From: Favolaschia claudopus
Taxonomy: Eukaryota > Basidiomycota > Agaricomycetes > Agaricales > Mycenaceae
Assembly (NCBI GenBank): GCA_037176885.1
Contig: JAWWNJ010000068.1
Span: 496,001-560,000 of the forward strand
Reading direction: 5' to 3'
DNA: 64,000 nt
In this document: one piece after another, positions 22,644 to 34,721 of the stretch
Layout: each line of letters begins with the position of its first letter
Numbering within the stretch: position 1 is the first letter of the stretch
The notes under the pieces: model-generated
Seen by the model: the letters and a program-made list of their open reading frames with translations, nothing else
Databases searched by the model: none
Told to the model about the DNA's origin: nothing
Position numbers and translations under genes: made by a program

Positions 22644-25581
22644 TTACCGAGTACGCCTACAGGCCAATGATCAGAGAAATAGAATATTTTACGAGAGGGC
22701 AGCAGGACATACTTTTTTTTTGACGGGCCAGGCCGCACATTTTCAGTGTCGGCTTTGCGCTTAGCTGCCGCTGCGAGCTTCTCCGCCGCTTTCTGCTCTT
22801 TCTTCTTCATCGCATCCTTCCGTATGTCTTCCATGGTACGCTTCTTCGGTGCGACGTAACCGGCCTTAACAGTGCGTTCGCTCGCACCGCGGAGACCGAG
22901 AATGCGGGGTTCAGGTGGTGGAGCGCGCGCGCCCAAGGCTGCGGGTTCAGCGGGAAGTGGGGCGGTGCCGGGTGGAGGAGGAGGAAAAAAGAAAACTCCG
23001 TGGTCACGGTCGCGAGCAGCTCGGTCGAGCTTTTTCTGAGCTGCGGCGGCAGCGGCGGCGGCTTCGCGATTCGGATTGCGTTGCGTCGAGACAGTGCCGA
23101 GCTGCCACCTGTTGCCGCCCTCCGCATCGTGACCCAGGAGGTATCCGGTGTCCGCATCTCCGCCCCCAGCCCCACCAGCAACCCCTCCTCCACCTCTACC
23201 TCTGCCTCTGCCTCCTCTCCCTCTTGTTCCACGTCCTCTGGCACCCCCGCCCCTTCCACCGCCTCGCCCTTGGCCCGCTGGAGTCGCTGCTTTGGGAGCT
23301 TTGGGAGCATTTGAAAGCGGACGGGACTCCGGAACGTCATCCGCTGTCAGCGCTGACAGCACTCTTACCGGCGTCGTTATGGTAACGACGGGTGGAGCTG
23401 CGTGAGCTGCAGCGGTCGGGGGCGCGGGGTGTCTGTGGGGGGAGGGAAGGACGGGAGCGGTGGAGGCAGTGGTCGTTGTCGTTGTCGTGGAGGCAGGGGT
23501 CGTTGTCGTTGTCGTCGTGGCAGGGGCTATCCCCGTCATCGCTGGTAATGGGGGAGTCACTTCGGGAGCGGTAGTCGACGGTGCCGAGGGAGTTGGGGTT
23601 GACGGACTACGAGCCGTAAAAACATGTCGGAGCGGCGATGGATTTGCCGTAGTAGCGCGTTGGAATGCCGTCTGTGGACGCCCGTACGTTGATCCTGCTC
23701 GTGTAGGCGTGGACGGAACCGACACGGATCCAGCAGCAAGCAACGCCGTCGCACTCGCGAACGGACGAGCCGGAGGCGGGGCGGACACAGGTGCAGGACG
23801 TTGAGGATTACCAAAGGTCGGGGTTGATGGCATTGAAGTATGGGGCGGAAAAATCCAGTTCTGTGTCAATCCAGACGGCGCGGGAGCTGGGGGTGCTGCT
23901 GCCGGTTCTGAATTTGCGGGTGCTGGAGTTGTAGCTGGAGGTGTCGTCGAGAAAGAACGCATGATGTCGTCAACCCGATCGCCAGACGGTGTATCGCCTG
24001 TGATCATCGACAGCGGGTTAGGGCCGGGGGTACCTGCGATGTTTGGAGGGGCAGAGAAGGCATCGAAGTTGGATAGGGTCTCGTTCGAGAGGGGGAAGTA
24101 GTTGAGGTCCAGATCTAAAGGCGGGTAGTCTTGCTGACCAAAGTCTTCATCCTCACCCGGCAAGAACAGACTAGTGCGGGGAGGAGAGCCATTCGAAGGT
24201 GGTTCAGATGCTGTGGGCGGTGCCTCCAAAGCTGGAGAGATTGGTGGTGGAGTTGGGAGGCGAAAGTTGGGCCCATTTTCGGAGGAGGTCGATGTCGGTG
24301 TCTCAGAGGGAGGAATATCGGCAGGTCCACGGCTACCACCGGTTTCAGTTTGCTCTTCAGTGTTGGATTGTGTCGTGTTGTCGAGCTCAGAGCTCTCCTG
24401 AGTACGTATGGCGCGTTCTCGTCGAGTTTGGTGGTCTGAAATATTGTTACTGTATTAGCATTGATAACGATGAATATAACTTCAATAACGTACCAAACAC
24501 CTTCTTCCCAAACTGGTGAAGGGGCTTCACGACTTGGTCCTCCCATCCCGAGTGTGCTTGGTCGAATGTATGGCCAGCAGCGGTGACGCCGTGGCAGTAG
24601 CTGGAAGAAATGAGATCAGCACACGGTCACGAGTAACGCGAGTGACGCGTACGTCTGCGTCCCAATTCTCCCTCCCAAGTTCGGTATCGGCCCAACAAGC
24701 ATTGTACCTCCAACCAACCCTGTTTTTTGCTCGACGTAGGCATGGACATGCTTGAGTAAAGGTCCGACCTCGTCAATCCCTCTGCAAAAATCATCTAAAT
24801 ATGAATTAAGGCTGATCGATAATCGCACTCACTGCTGGAAGGCCTCTGGTGTGCGCACTGACTCTGTCGAGATCGTCGAAGGCTTCTTCTGTGCTTGATA
24901 CAACTGCTCAACAATTGCCATCTCCTCCGCTGTCGCCTCCAATTGTAACCGCTTAACGATTTGTTGCCGGAGAGTCTGCTGAGCTCTTCGACCCCTGGAA
25001 ACCCGCTCCTTCCGCTCCTCAATAGTTTCTCCATCATCTCCGGTACCCATGAGATTTTTGAAGCCCTCAGCCTCAAGAGCAGCGTTGATAATAGCTTTAT
25101 TTCGCTTCTCCCAAATCTGTCGACGCTGCGAACGACGATGCTGACGCGAACTACCCCCAAGCGCAGCAATAATCTCCCCTACCGCACCACTGCTGGATGA
25201 CGCCGGGGTTGCTTCATTCAAGGCTTTCTTTTCTTTTTGAGAGCGATTATTATACCAATTACGAACGACCTGCGCGACAAGACGGTGAGTAAATGCTCAA
25301 AATTCAGTACAAAATCAATTTGCCTTGTTCTCAGTCACTATTGCCGCGCCAATGGCTAACGTCTCCTGTGGAGATCTCGCATCCTCCCCTATTGCTGCGC
25401 CGGTCGAATCCACCAGCGGAAATCCCAGCCGTCGTTCCACAGGCCAGTTCTGCAACCAGCCGCGAACAACTTTGATCCAAAAATTTCCCAGATGAGGCTG
25501 CAACTCGAGAAACTCGGGCCAGAAAGACTCCAAGTACGCTGCTTTGTCTGCAGGAAGCTGTGACTTTCTCCCCTTTGGCAT
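22644..25581 (-). CDS. Large agaric hypothetical protein with low-complexity, RGG-like middle
   Basis: Exons 25581-25339, 25269-24833, 24781-24653, 24600-24494, 24435-22713 and 22656-22644 give 883 residues. If the last intron is not used the frame runs on to 22589. I do not recognise a function. Residues 1-140 are helical with a WYNNRSQKEKKA segment that looks like the end of a homeodomain-type helix, a resemblance only. The middle has a compact block (HVHAYVEQKTGLVGGTMLVG) followed by HSGWEDQVVKPLHQFGKKVF. Residues ~320-640 are Pro/Thr/Ala-rich, then comes a GRG/RGG tract (about residues 645-680). The basic KKRTMEDIRKDAMKKKEQ end may be nuclear or nucleic-acid binding. Similar multi-exon proteins are common and multi-copy in agarics as I recall. 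Confidence 0.7.
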
Positions 25582-26023
25582 GGTCGACGAGAACGAAGTA
25601 CAGGAAAATAATGGTGAGCAAGTGCAGCAAGGTATAATATTGTTGCGAGAGTTGACCACTACAGAGAGCGTCCGAGAGGTGAGTGGTCGAAACAGAGGAC
25701 TTGTACGTGTTGTCGTTTAGGGATTGACTAATTTTTCTCAATCGGAAACAGGACCAATTTGCTATTGATTTCCTAACGAGGTAAACATTGGCCCTGTTCC
25801 TTCCATAGATCTCCGTGTCAGCTGTTCCTTCCACAGATCTGCGTGTCGGACCGATTGTCGTCAAGTACGGTACCTAAATGGGTTTCAAGGTGTGTCTCAT
25901 CAGGTGAATTTACTTCTTTCTGATGTTCCTCATGTGCATCTCGCTAAATTCTAGTTGTCACATCGCCGATGAGAAGTTGGCCGGCCGCCTTAAGATTCTG
26001 ACTCCGGCACAGTGTACTTTAAG

Positions 26024-26760
26024 ATGCCCCAAGAAATTCAAATCGACATTCACACTCACATTCACCACCACCTCCCTCCGACCATGACTGCTGCCCAACC
26101 CCCCTCCTCAGCCGTCCCCCAAACCGAGCTTCAAGAGCTTATTGCCCTCGTTTCTCGCCTTTCTGCTGCCTCCACAGAGGCCATGCGCCTCGCCGTTGAG
26201 GTCCAAGGTATGAGTATCTTTCATGTTATGAGACAATTTCTCTTATTTTGCTCAAACAGCTCGATTGCCCGTTGTGGTCGCCGTAGAGGTCTCCGCTGCC
26301 AGTTCTGCAGCGACTACCGCTGCTCAGGCCGCCGCTGCTCAGGCCGCCGCCGCTCAGGCCACCGCCGCTCAGGCCGCCGCTGCTCCTCCTCCCCCGCCGA
26401 GTCCACCTCCCGCTCATGATTTCGATGAAGGGGGCCCTATATTCGTCCGCGGTGTTCCCCTCACTCCCGCCGAACTTGAAACAGCTCATCCGCCGGGTTC
26501 GGGTGAGACCTGGTATGTTGTTATTCGTGGACGAGAGCCCGGGATGTATCATTCCGCGTGAGTTCTTTTGTCTAGTCTCTTTTTTCTTTCGTTTTACTAA
26601 TTTCTATACTGCTAGTAAGCTTGCGGATGCACAATGCAACGGTGTTCCCTACCAGCTCAAGGCCAAGAAAACCTCTCGGATTCAAGCTCTCGACTATTAT
26701 CGTGAGCATTACCAGGGCCCGGATAGCGAGAGTGGTGTTCAGAAATGGATCGAGCCGTAG
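26024..26760 (+). CDS. Protein with a caulimovirus viroplasmin / RNase H1 N-terminal-type domain
   Basis: Exons 26024-26207, 26260-26557 and 26616-26760 give 208 residues. A His-rich N-terminus is followed by an Ala-Gln repeat (AAAAQ units, about residues 75-100) and a Pro run. The C-terminal ~65 residues read ETWYVVIRGREPGMYHS, then LADAQCNGVPYQLKAKKT and ALDYYREHY. This is the fold that binds RNA/DNA hybrids or dsRNA at the N-terminus of RNase H1 and in viroplasmin (Cauli_VI). No RNase H catalytic domain follows. In agarics such stand-alone domains are frequent and of unknown role. It converges on the next gene with 128 bp between the stops. An alternative start is the ATG at 26084. Confidence 0.8.
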
Positions 26761-26888
26761 TTTTCTCGTTATATTTTGTAAATCTGTTGCAATTGGATTT
26801 TTCTCGGCGCCGTTTGTGTTTTCTGTACCGCTTGAAAAGTTTTGCAAAACTAGTAGAGAATTACACGGAAACTACAAATACATTGATT

Positions 26889-27896
26889 CTAACAATTCTC
26901 GTGCCGTCGTCGCTCCATGTAAGCCTCGAAATGAACAAAAAAACTAGGTAATTTGGGTTGTGGATCTGGAATTGGATCATCTTCCACCGGTGGGGTCCAG
27001 TACCGCCGCCGCGCTCGGCTACAGTATCCGTGAGTGCGTGCGTGAGGAGGATTAAATTGTCACACTTACAAAGATGATGAGGCTGGAATAGGAACATCCG
27101 AAGCCTGTTCTTCTTGCGACACCTGTTCCTGTCGGGTAATTGGGCTAAGTTCCCAATCAATTTCCGGAGCGCTTCCGATGCCATGTGGATCGCCAGCCAC
27201 TTCTGATATTGTGCTGTGCAGGGTATCAAACAACTAGCTCGTTGATGATGATCCACTTACCGCATACCCATCCCTTCCTCAAACTCGTCTGAGTCTTCAT
27301 CTTCATCCTCGACGCCGAAGGCAGACCTGCACATATCGCGATCACTGGAAAATCTTCAAGACATGAAAGTACCCTCGCTAGTTACCAAGATACCGTCAAG
27401 GCTCACCTGTCTGCGTGTCCTGGACGGGCTGGGGAACGTGATCGCGACGCCAAGACCTCGGTTGATTCTTTCTCGGCGTCGGCCAAACCACGGCTGTTGC
27501 TCTCCTTGTTTCGTAATGCGTTTTTTTTCGGTCTAGACTTGTCTGACTTGCGACGATTCGCCTTGATTTGCGCCCTTCGCTACCGTGTCAATTCGAATGC
27601 CCCTCAAATGCTTGCTTTGCTATGCGCCTCCCACCGTTTCTCTGCCATCTGAATTCGTCTCTTTGCCCGAATTATGTCTGCGCTGATTGGGACTGTCATG
27701 AGTAATCAAAAATTGGTAACATCAACACCTACTTCTGTCGATAATAAGTTGCAGAGGCAATTCGCTTTGCCTCTGCTGCCGCGCTGCAGGTAAGAAAAGG
27801 GAGTCAGGTAATGCAATGGAAGTAACAATATGAATATCCGTCCAACCTCGGGTCCTTATTTTTGTTATTTATTCTTCCCTTCTTCGGTTGCGTCAT
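26889..27896 (-). CDS. Hypothetical basic/acidic protein with a bZIP-like basic segment
   Basis: Seven small exons (27896-27847, 27783-27733, 27682-27635, 27574-27407, 27326-27268, 27202-27070, 27018-26889) join in phase to exactly 213 codons. No single exon is long enough to be noticed alone. The N-terminal ~55 residues are basic and helical (AAAEAKRIASATYYRQ, then RAKRRIQMAEKR). This resembles a basic region found at the start of several agaric hypothetical families. An acidic patch (EDEDEDSDEFEE) and a C-terminal ARRRYWTPPVEDDPIPDP segment follow. Function unknown. Splice-site choices at exons 3 and 4 were made by frame and similarity and could differ. Confidence 0.6.
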
Positions 27897-29951
27897 GTTG
27901 TTGTTGCGGTGTGAAGGAAAGAGCGGTGGTGGCTATGCAGCACCTAAAGTCGACGAGCAAAGTAGACATGGAAGGCGATCAGACAAAGTGGTGAATATTT
28001 CGACTTGTCCACTTACCCTATTCTCGTAGCACCGAGCCCCACCGTTTGAATCCTCCCCGTTTGAATTGATTCTTACCAAACTGCCGCATTTCCTTCCAGG
28101 AACATGAAGATTGTGAGCAATACCTTGTTTTGGAGCACCACTTGAGTTTTGCAGAGAGTTATAGACTTACTTCCGAGGGTCCCAACTCAAATTGATCCAC
28201 AAATTGAGTCAAACTTGATCTGATACTGGTCATTGAAGATCGGAACCTTGAACTTGAATTTCGGTGCTCCGACAGGTTTCTACATGTTAGATGTTTGGTA
28301 GGAGTCAACAGAGTCCCAGATCGTTGCGAAAAACGACCGGTTTATGCCTGGATATCGCGGCTTCGATCAGGTCAGAGTAAACCTACAGGAACTGACCTTT
28401 TTGCATTTGTACGCTGTTCTAATGTAGGTTTCACGAAGATTATCATCAAAGTCCAGTCCAAGAGTTCCTCCAGGTGGGTGAACACACAATGATACTTGAT
28501 TTCTTGAGCGGGCTGATCGTGGTCGAAGTCCAAGTGAAGTTGCGCTTCAGTCACACGCGTGACAGGACGTGCCAATTTCCTTATATGGACTAATCACTGT
28601 CGAAACGCGACTCAAGTATGGCCATTACTCGTTGTTCTGGGGCTCTCGGGTTATCCGGCCCATAATCTAGATACCATTTACTTCTGAAAGCTCAAGATCT
28701 GCGTTAATATGACATCTGTATGGTCCCAACAACCGTTGACAATTTCGCATTCAAACCATACCAGTCCGAAGCGAAAACGACGTCCGGGATGCATAATAAA
28801 GCTCCTACAAGTTCAAATTTATGCCAAACGCGTAGGTGCGCAATTTCAACAGGATCAAATTCAATCTCATTAAGTTATGAATTGGACAATTTGAGTCGCT
28901 GAGGCATCGGCAACGGTCTCTCGGGTCGCATGTGCTATATATCGCAATTTCGACCACGGAGAACAATTTCTAAGGTACATCGGTATATTGTGCAGTATAA
29001 TCTAAGGAATCTGACCATTTCTCACAAATTGACTCGGAGCAGTCAAAGACAAGATTTTTCAACTTACAACCGAGGATGTCCAACACACAAAACCTTCCGT
29101 GCTTTGAAGTTTGAGTCAAGAAATAAGAGAAACGAGTTAAGTTGCACCTAAATAACTTCTCCTTACCCATCCTCACACTTCTCTGAGCCCGTTGAGGGGT
29201 GTACGACCCTCAAAACTTGTTCTGCTTCGATTGTGCAGAGTAGCTTTGCTCGCTGGGTGCAAGAGGGTCAGTTTTGCGATCTGTTGCTTTGTATTTCAAT
29301 TATTTGACTCTGGATTAGGTAGAAGATCAAACTGGACCCAAAGAATGCTCAGCCCCTGTCCAGTTTCAGTCGTCCAGACGGTTCTTACACTCGCAAAATT
29401 TTTGTTCCTTCCACGCACGGCTCACAAGATGTGCTTGACTTATAAACCTGTAACCTTGGATTCTTGCAGGGACCTACCATAGAGATATAACTGTCATGTA
29501 CAGAGCAGACGAATGTATACCGTTGCAGCACATTCTAACAAAATCCTTGTTCCTGTCTCGCTTCGGCCCTTTCGGACTAATTCGGATAAACGAATCCTCA
29601 CTCGCCGGCAATCTCCCATACCCCGTTCCGGAAGGTGGACCACCGGGCCGTGCACTGGATTTGCCGATATGCCGCTTTGGGCACAGTGATGCGTGAGCAA
29701 TTTGGTTGATTAGTCATCTTTCGTCCCTTGTCGTTTACCATCACCTATACGTCTTCTCAAATCTAGCTGGGGCTTCGTCAACCACGGCGCGAACCTTTCA
29801 GAGCTTTGAAATATATGACTTCTATGCTTCTTTCTGCCTTGAATGCCTGAACTCGACAGCAACTTCTGCTTTTCACTCTTGAGATCAAAAACTACATTTT
29901 GTGCCAGTGTTCTCTCTCAGTTTGTTTTAGCCTTGCTCTCGGCCTTGGATC
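27897..29951. other. Gene-poor stretch, possible gene relic on the minus strand
   Basis: About 2 kb without an intact gene. On the minus strand between about 28575 and 28180 there are short protein-like pieces (LDFDDNLRETYIRTAYKCKK, HKPVVFRNDLGLC, GAPKFKFKVPIFNDQYQIKF). Normal introns do not join them and in-frame stops separate them, so a decayed gene is possible. The rest shows nothing I can name. Confidence 0.35.
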
Positions 29952-31499
29952 ATGTCTGCCGACAATCTTAACACTTACGACTCCCTGTACTCAAATCCGG
30001 GTGATCCTAGCTTGCCCCCATTTGGACCGCTCGCTAAATGTGATGGGTTTGATGATTTCGCCTCTAGCCTCTTCTTCCTTTCTTTCTTCCATGGCGTACA
30101 ACATGAACGACCCTGCTCAACGTGCGATTGTCCACGACCGATTTATGGCTGGAATATGCCCCACCCTGGGTCCTCAACGAAAAACTCGCGCACGCCGCCA
30201 TGCTAAGGCCGGTAAGTCGACATTATTTGAAGTACTCTTCAGATTTACGCTGATAAACGTTAGCAAAACTCACTAAGGATCGTCTGGCGCGAGAGGCGGC
30301 AGAACCAAACCGAACAGAAGAGGACAAAGCTCAAGAGAGACGAATGGAGTTCTTCGGTACGTTGTTTTGATTCGCTCACCGTTCTCCTTTCCTGACATTG
30401 CTGTATATTAGAGCGCCAAAAACAAATACGTGGCCGTCCTCGACCCCCCCCACGCCCCAAACCCACTCTGGTCGACATTGCTCGCGAGAATCTTCAGCGT
30501 AGCCTCGGTAGACCCCCTCAATCGTATCTTCATCCCATCCCACGCTCGAAACCCGCACGCGTCAGCTTTGCCCTCGACGACCATCCCCAAGGGCGACCTC
30601 AAGCACGACCCTCTCAAGTGCAAGTGCTGTCAACCGGTAATATTGCACTTCCCGATGGACCCGGCCTCGCGTTCCGGGATCGACTTGCCGCGTATTTTGG
30701 GAAGGAATTTGCTGAGGAGTGTGAGAGACAGAAAAAGGAGTTAAAGAAGGTCGTATATGCACAGCAAGAGCGCGCACAGCTGGAGGGTGTGATGCGTATG
30801 GTTGCAGCGGAGATTTTGGAAGTAGGATCTGAGAAGCGTCGCCTCGAAAAGGCGGAGAGGGGCCCAGCACCGGACGGCCTTTGGTTTGTGCAGGAGGGGT
30901 GCGTTCCATTATATTTTCATTCTGTGGTGTTTACTAATTTTATTCTTCTCTCTCTCTAATCGTACAGAGACGTGGTTTTTCTCGCTAGAGTCGACGGCGA
31001 AGGCCCGCACATGCTTGTGGGGTATGCTGACGAGATCAGAATTGTATGTAAATGATTTGAGTCGACAATAACCATTGATTTTACCGGTTTCTACTGCCAT
31101 TGGCCGATAAGAAGCGGGATGAGGATAAAAGGCGCACATTGTAAGTGGTATGTAAATCTATTCCTATCTATTCTCTCTGTGGATCATGGGGAATTGTGTT
31201 GCTGCCAAGCCCGTGGAACGGTCGGTGATTTTCTTCCGAAGTGTCTGAACCCGCTAACAAGCCGTTTTCCCTATAGCTTCCGCATGACACTTGTCGATGT
31301 CAATGCTCACCAGATCGAAGCCGCATGGGCATCATCAAACAACCCCAGTTGCAGGGAGATGGGGCCGGGGAAGCGGCGGGAAGTTGTCGACGTTTTCGGT
31401 GATGGAGGCTACGCAAGGTTCGAGAACAGAGCAGCACGTCGCCGCCGCATCCTAGAGGAGAGGAAAGCCAGGAGCAAAAAGTCGAAGAGTCCGTTCTAA
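29952..31499 (+). CDS. Hypothetical coiled-coil protein, first gene of the block upstream of the KDZ transposase
   Basis: Exons 29952-30000, 30068-30211, 30264-30356, 30412-30898, 30968-31043, 31112-31140 and 31277-31499 give 366 residues. I do not recognise a family. After a short N-terminus comes a basic stretch (RKTRARRHAKAAKLTKDRLA), then a Pro/Arg-rich linker and a coiled coil (FAEECERQKKELKKVVYAQQ onwards, about residues 195-240). A small globular part follows (LWFVQEGDVVFLARVDGEG, HMLVGYADEI) and a basic tail (RRRRILEERKARSKKSKSPF). The first intron (GTGATC...CTCTAG) removes sequence that also looks coding (PPFGPLAKCDGFDDFASSLF), so a frameshift in exon 1 is an alternative to that intron. 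Confidence 0.6.
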
Positions 31500-31700
31500 A
31501 AAATTAGCCGTGTATGGATTCTTACTGCAAAGGAACAGGAAGTGCTTCCGAGATGATTGTCTGTCCACGCGCTGAAAAGATGGAAGCTCTTCATATCGTA
31601 ACCATCCAGTCGGGGATACAGGAACAAAATAGGAACAAAACAGGAACACTGAAAAATTTAAAAGGCTACAGATTTGCGTCGGGGAAGTGGGTCAACTGAA

Positions 31701-32169
31701 ATGGCGAGCCACTGGTACTCCGACCGACCGGATTTCCCTACCATTACTGATTCGGTGTAAGTTTTCTCGTTCTTGGTTTTGAATCTTCTCATGACAGGAA
31801 CACAGAATTATCGGGACTATGTTGAGAGAGGTCAAGCAAGAGACAGCTGCTATCGATGCGCACATACGTGTGCTCAAGCGGATGATTCGTTACCATCATC
31901 GCAGGTAAAATCTCAGTTCATACCTCCGGATATTGGTGACGAATTAATCCAGACGCCTCGTGTCAAGCTCTGGTATCAGGAATGCCAACACACGGAAGAA
32001 TATTCGAAAATGGCTCCAGATGATCCGCGCGTTCCAAGACCGAAAGGAGCGAAGTGATTTGTGTGTGTCATATGATATATGCTGCCGATGGGCGGAGAAT
32101 GCCATCGCCCGAGGCGAGGGGGGCTTTGAGCTTCTGGAGGCGGTGGATGTGGCATTCCATTTGGTTTGA
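31701..32169 (+). CDS. Small hypothetical helical protein
   Basis: Exons 31701-31754, 31798-31904 and 31953-32169 give 125 residues in phase. There is an amphipathic helix (TMLREVKQETAAIDAHIRVL) like the coiled coil that precedes many agaric F-boxes, then a basic stretch (RNANTRKNIRKWLQ). No F-box follows in this frame; the next gene, an F-box protein, begins 76 bp downstream. It could be a separated 5' part of an older F-box gene. No function is assigned. Confidence 0.4.
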
Positions 32170-32244
32170 TGACATGTATGATTTGCCTTACCACAAATTT
32201 ATACATCCCGACCGACCCACTTTTTTCTACTTCCTTGACGCACC

Positions 32245-33399
32245 ATGCAGCCCCAGATCCCCGACTCTTGTCTCTGTGAAATTCTTCGCCTTTTGAATCC
32301 TAACATCCAATCAACAACAATTGTTGTCTCACGACGCTTTGCTCACCTTGCTCGGGCTGAGTTATATCGAACTGTGGAAGTCGCAGGCGATAGAACTCAA
32401 ATGTTTTTCTCCGCGCTGAAATCGAGGCGGGAACTGGGAGCTTTGGTTGGTTCTCTTTTCTTATATGGAAGATTTCATTCTGACCCACCTTGGAATTCAG
32501 GTAACGAAGCTCGTTCTCGTGGGGATTGAATACGAAGGCGACAGGGATGGCTTGCGGGAAGCATTTTGTTCGTTGGTGAACCTACGCTCCCTCCACATCC
32601 AATACAGCCGGTTGGATTTCGCTCACCTGTTGAAGAACATCCCTGGGCGACTTCAGGATTTATTATACTGGCCTGCAATTTGCGACGGCGCAATCGATTT
32701 CTTGATCTCGCAGCCGCACATTACATCGGCGTTCTTCGGGGACCTCAACTTGGCTGCCAACATTCCCTCGCTTCTCCCCCACCTCACTGACATTGCTGCG
32801 CCGCCTGAAGATCTCAATATCATCGTTCCCTCCCGTCCTGTCAAGGACATAGAGTTTCATTACTCGGAGGGGGACCAAATCCGACGGCCGATCATTTCTT
32901 TGAAGTTTTTGTCACTGTCGAGCGCTCCGATTCTATCTTTGGAGTTGCAAATTTCTCAACTTGTCGCAGCAGCGGAGGAAGTACCGGCACTGCATACCCT
33001 CCTACCCGATATTCGATGATTGGTTATTTACCAGGACCAATCCTGGGGTTCTGCTTTTGTAGCCGCTGTGAGTTCTTGACTTTCTATATTAATTTTGTTG
33101 AGGCTCCCTGGTTTATTCAATTACAGGATAATTTCAATGAGTCTATCGATACTATGGTGGCCATCGTTGACCAGCTGTCTACGATGCGCCACCTTGTCAT
33201 CGCATGTACCTATGGCATCACACAGGCGCGTTTGATCCGCCGCAAATTTGTACGCGGCTCGCGCCTCGACCTTGATCTCCAGGTCATAGGTACAAGAAAG
33301 TCCCTCCTTTACTGGACTGATATGGTATATAGATCTGAGTATATCTCTGTACCGCTTGAGCCCGCTGCCGCCCGCTATGTAAATAATATGCGATACTAA
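32245..33399 (+). CDS. F-box/LRR-like protein
   Basis: Exons 32245-32445, 32501-32980, 33035-33067 and 33127-33399 give 328 residues. The N-terminus IPDSLCEILRLLNPN, TIVVSRRFAHLARAELYRTVEV is a divergent F-box. ELGALVTKLVLVGIEYEG and LVNLRSLHIQYSRLDFAHLL begin leucine-rich repeats of the type seen in agaric F-box proteins. The 33-nt third exon is needed to bypass an in-frame stop, so this part of the model is tentative. It is probably a substrate adaptor for an SCF ubiquitin ligase. Confidence 0.6.
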
Positions 33400-34085
33400 A
33401 ATTTTAATCTTGTTATTTCCTGTGGTCAATTTTCGTATTAGTTTTAGTTCAGAGGGTGATTATCATTCCTCAGAATCTCTCTACATAGGCCAAGGGCATA
33501 AACAAATCTTGAAATGACTTGTATTCGGCCTCTTCGAGGCGGCTCGCTGAACCTGTGGGATTTGCCGGCACAAATGATCTGTGGTTCACGCCGCGGCGTA
33601 ACCTCTTGTCCCACGCTTCAAAGAATTCGTAACTTTTGGGGGGGCAGAATTTTTCCTAAAACTCTTAGAGATAAATTCATTTAGACATACAACAAACAAC
33701 TTTGTTATCATTTGCAGAGCAAGGAATACACATGTGAACTCACCGGTCATCGAACTGCAATGCGAGGGTGACTTCCACAAAGGGAAATTTGATCGTCACA
33801 AACTGTGACACGACCAACTCTCCTCTTCTCTCTGACTCTGAGTCTCCTCGATGCAAGTCGTCAAGGAACTGTTTCGACGCCTCCCCAATTCAATGCGCCG
33901 CCTTGCAGCTCATTGATCTCGCTTGCTTTCCTCACTCTTCTGGCTCCCGCACCACCAATGTCGCCTGGTTGGACTTGATCTGGCAACAACTTCCGTCGCA
34001 TGATACACCATGCGACGGAAGATCTATCCGCAATCTCTTGGCTTAAATCAGTCGTCTCTGAATCTCTGTCTCTCTTCCTGCGCTC
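33400..34085. other. Intergenic stretch with a perfect 13-bp hairpin
   Basis: 686 bp without a supportable gene. The only striking structure is an inverted repeat at 33990-34002 and 34009-34021 (CTTCCGTCGCATG and its exact complement) around a 6-nt loop, 64 bp upstream of the next start codon. Confidence 0.5.
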
Positions 34086-34600
34086 ATGCCCCCCCACCGC
34101 CGTGAGTTCACTTTCTTGTTCTTGTTTCTTTTCATTCATTTTACTAATGCTCTCAATTTAGGACCTCTTCGTAAATTTCAGGTCAATGCTGCGTCGCCGC
34201 TCGTCGAGGAGCGGCGTAGCTACCACCGCCTCGGTCGTCGGGCTCCCGGCCCTCCGAGATTCCGTCGGGGACTTCCAGCCGGTGTTTCACAAGGTACGTC
34301 TCATCGCTAATGTATCATTTTATACAATCTTAAAGGTCCACAGCCGACGCGGCTAATGATGCAGCCGCATGGGGTGCTCTGTCCCCTGGGCCCGCGTGGG
34401 GGTCGAGTGCGAGTTCTGGCTGGGGTGGGGGATCGTGGGGAGGATGGGGTGCCACGAGCAACACTTCGTGGGGCGGAGGATGGGGTGCGGGATCGGACGA
34501 CGCGCCATCTGGATGGGGTGCGGGATCTGGGTGGGGTTCGGACTCTGGGTGGGGCCCACCAGCTTGGGGTGATGATGATGATTCGGGTGGGGCGTGGTGA
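34086..34600 (+). CDS. WG/GW-repeat small protein directly upstream of the KDZ transposase
   Basis: Exons 34086-34101, 34162-34293 and 34344-34600 give 134 residues. The first half is basic (RRPLRKF, RRSYHRLGRR, RFRRGLPAG). The second half is a run of WG motifs, eleven in about 80 residues (SGWGGGSWGGWGA, SGWGAGSGWGSDSGWG), ending GDDDDSGGAW. WG/GW repeats in disordered regions are known Argonaute-binding platforms (AGO hooks) in plants, animals and fission yeast. Whether that applies here is inference. The acceptor at 34343 (CCACAG) is preferred over the one about 7 nt upstream because it opens the WG frame. It lies 121 bp before the transposase start on the same strand. Confidence 0.65.
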
Positions 34601-34721
34601 TTCCTCGGTTCGTATAATCGGTGTCCCTCATCACTTTGTATGGACGTAAGTCCGGTTTCGATGCAAATAATCCACATTCCCTTTCCCTCCACACTCGCTC
34701 GTGTTCCCTCTGTCTTGAGAA

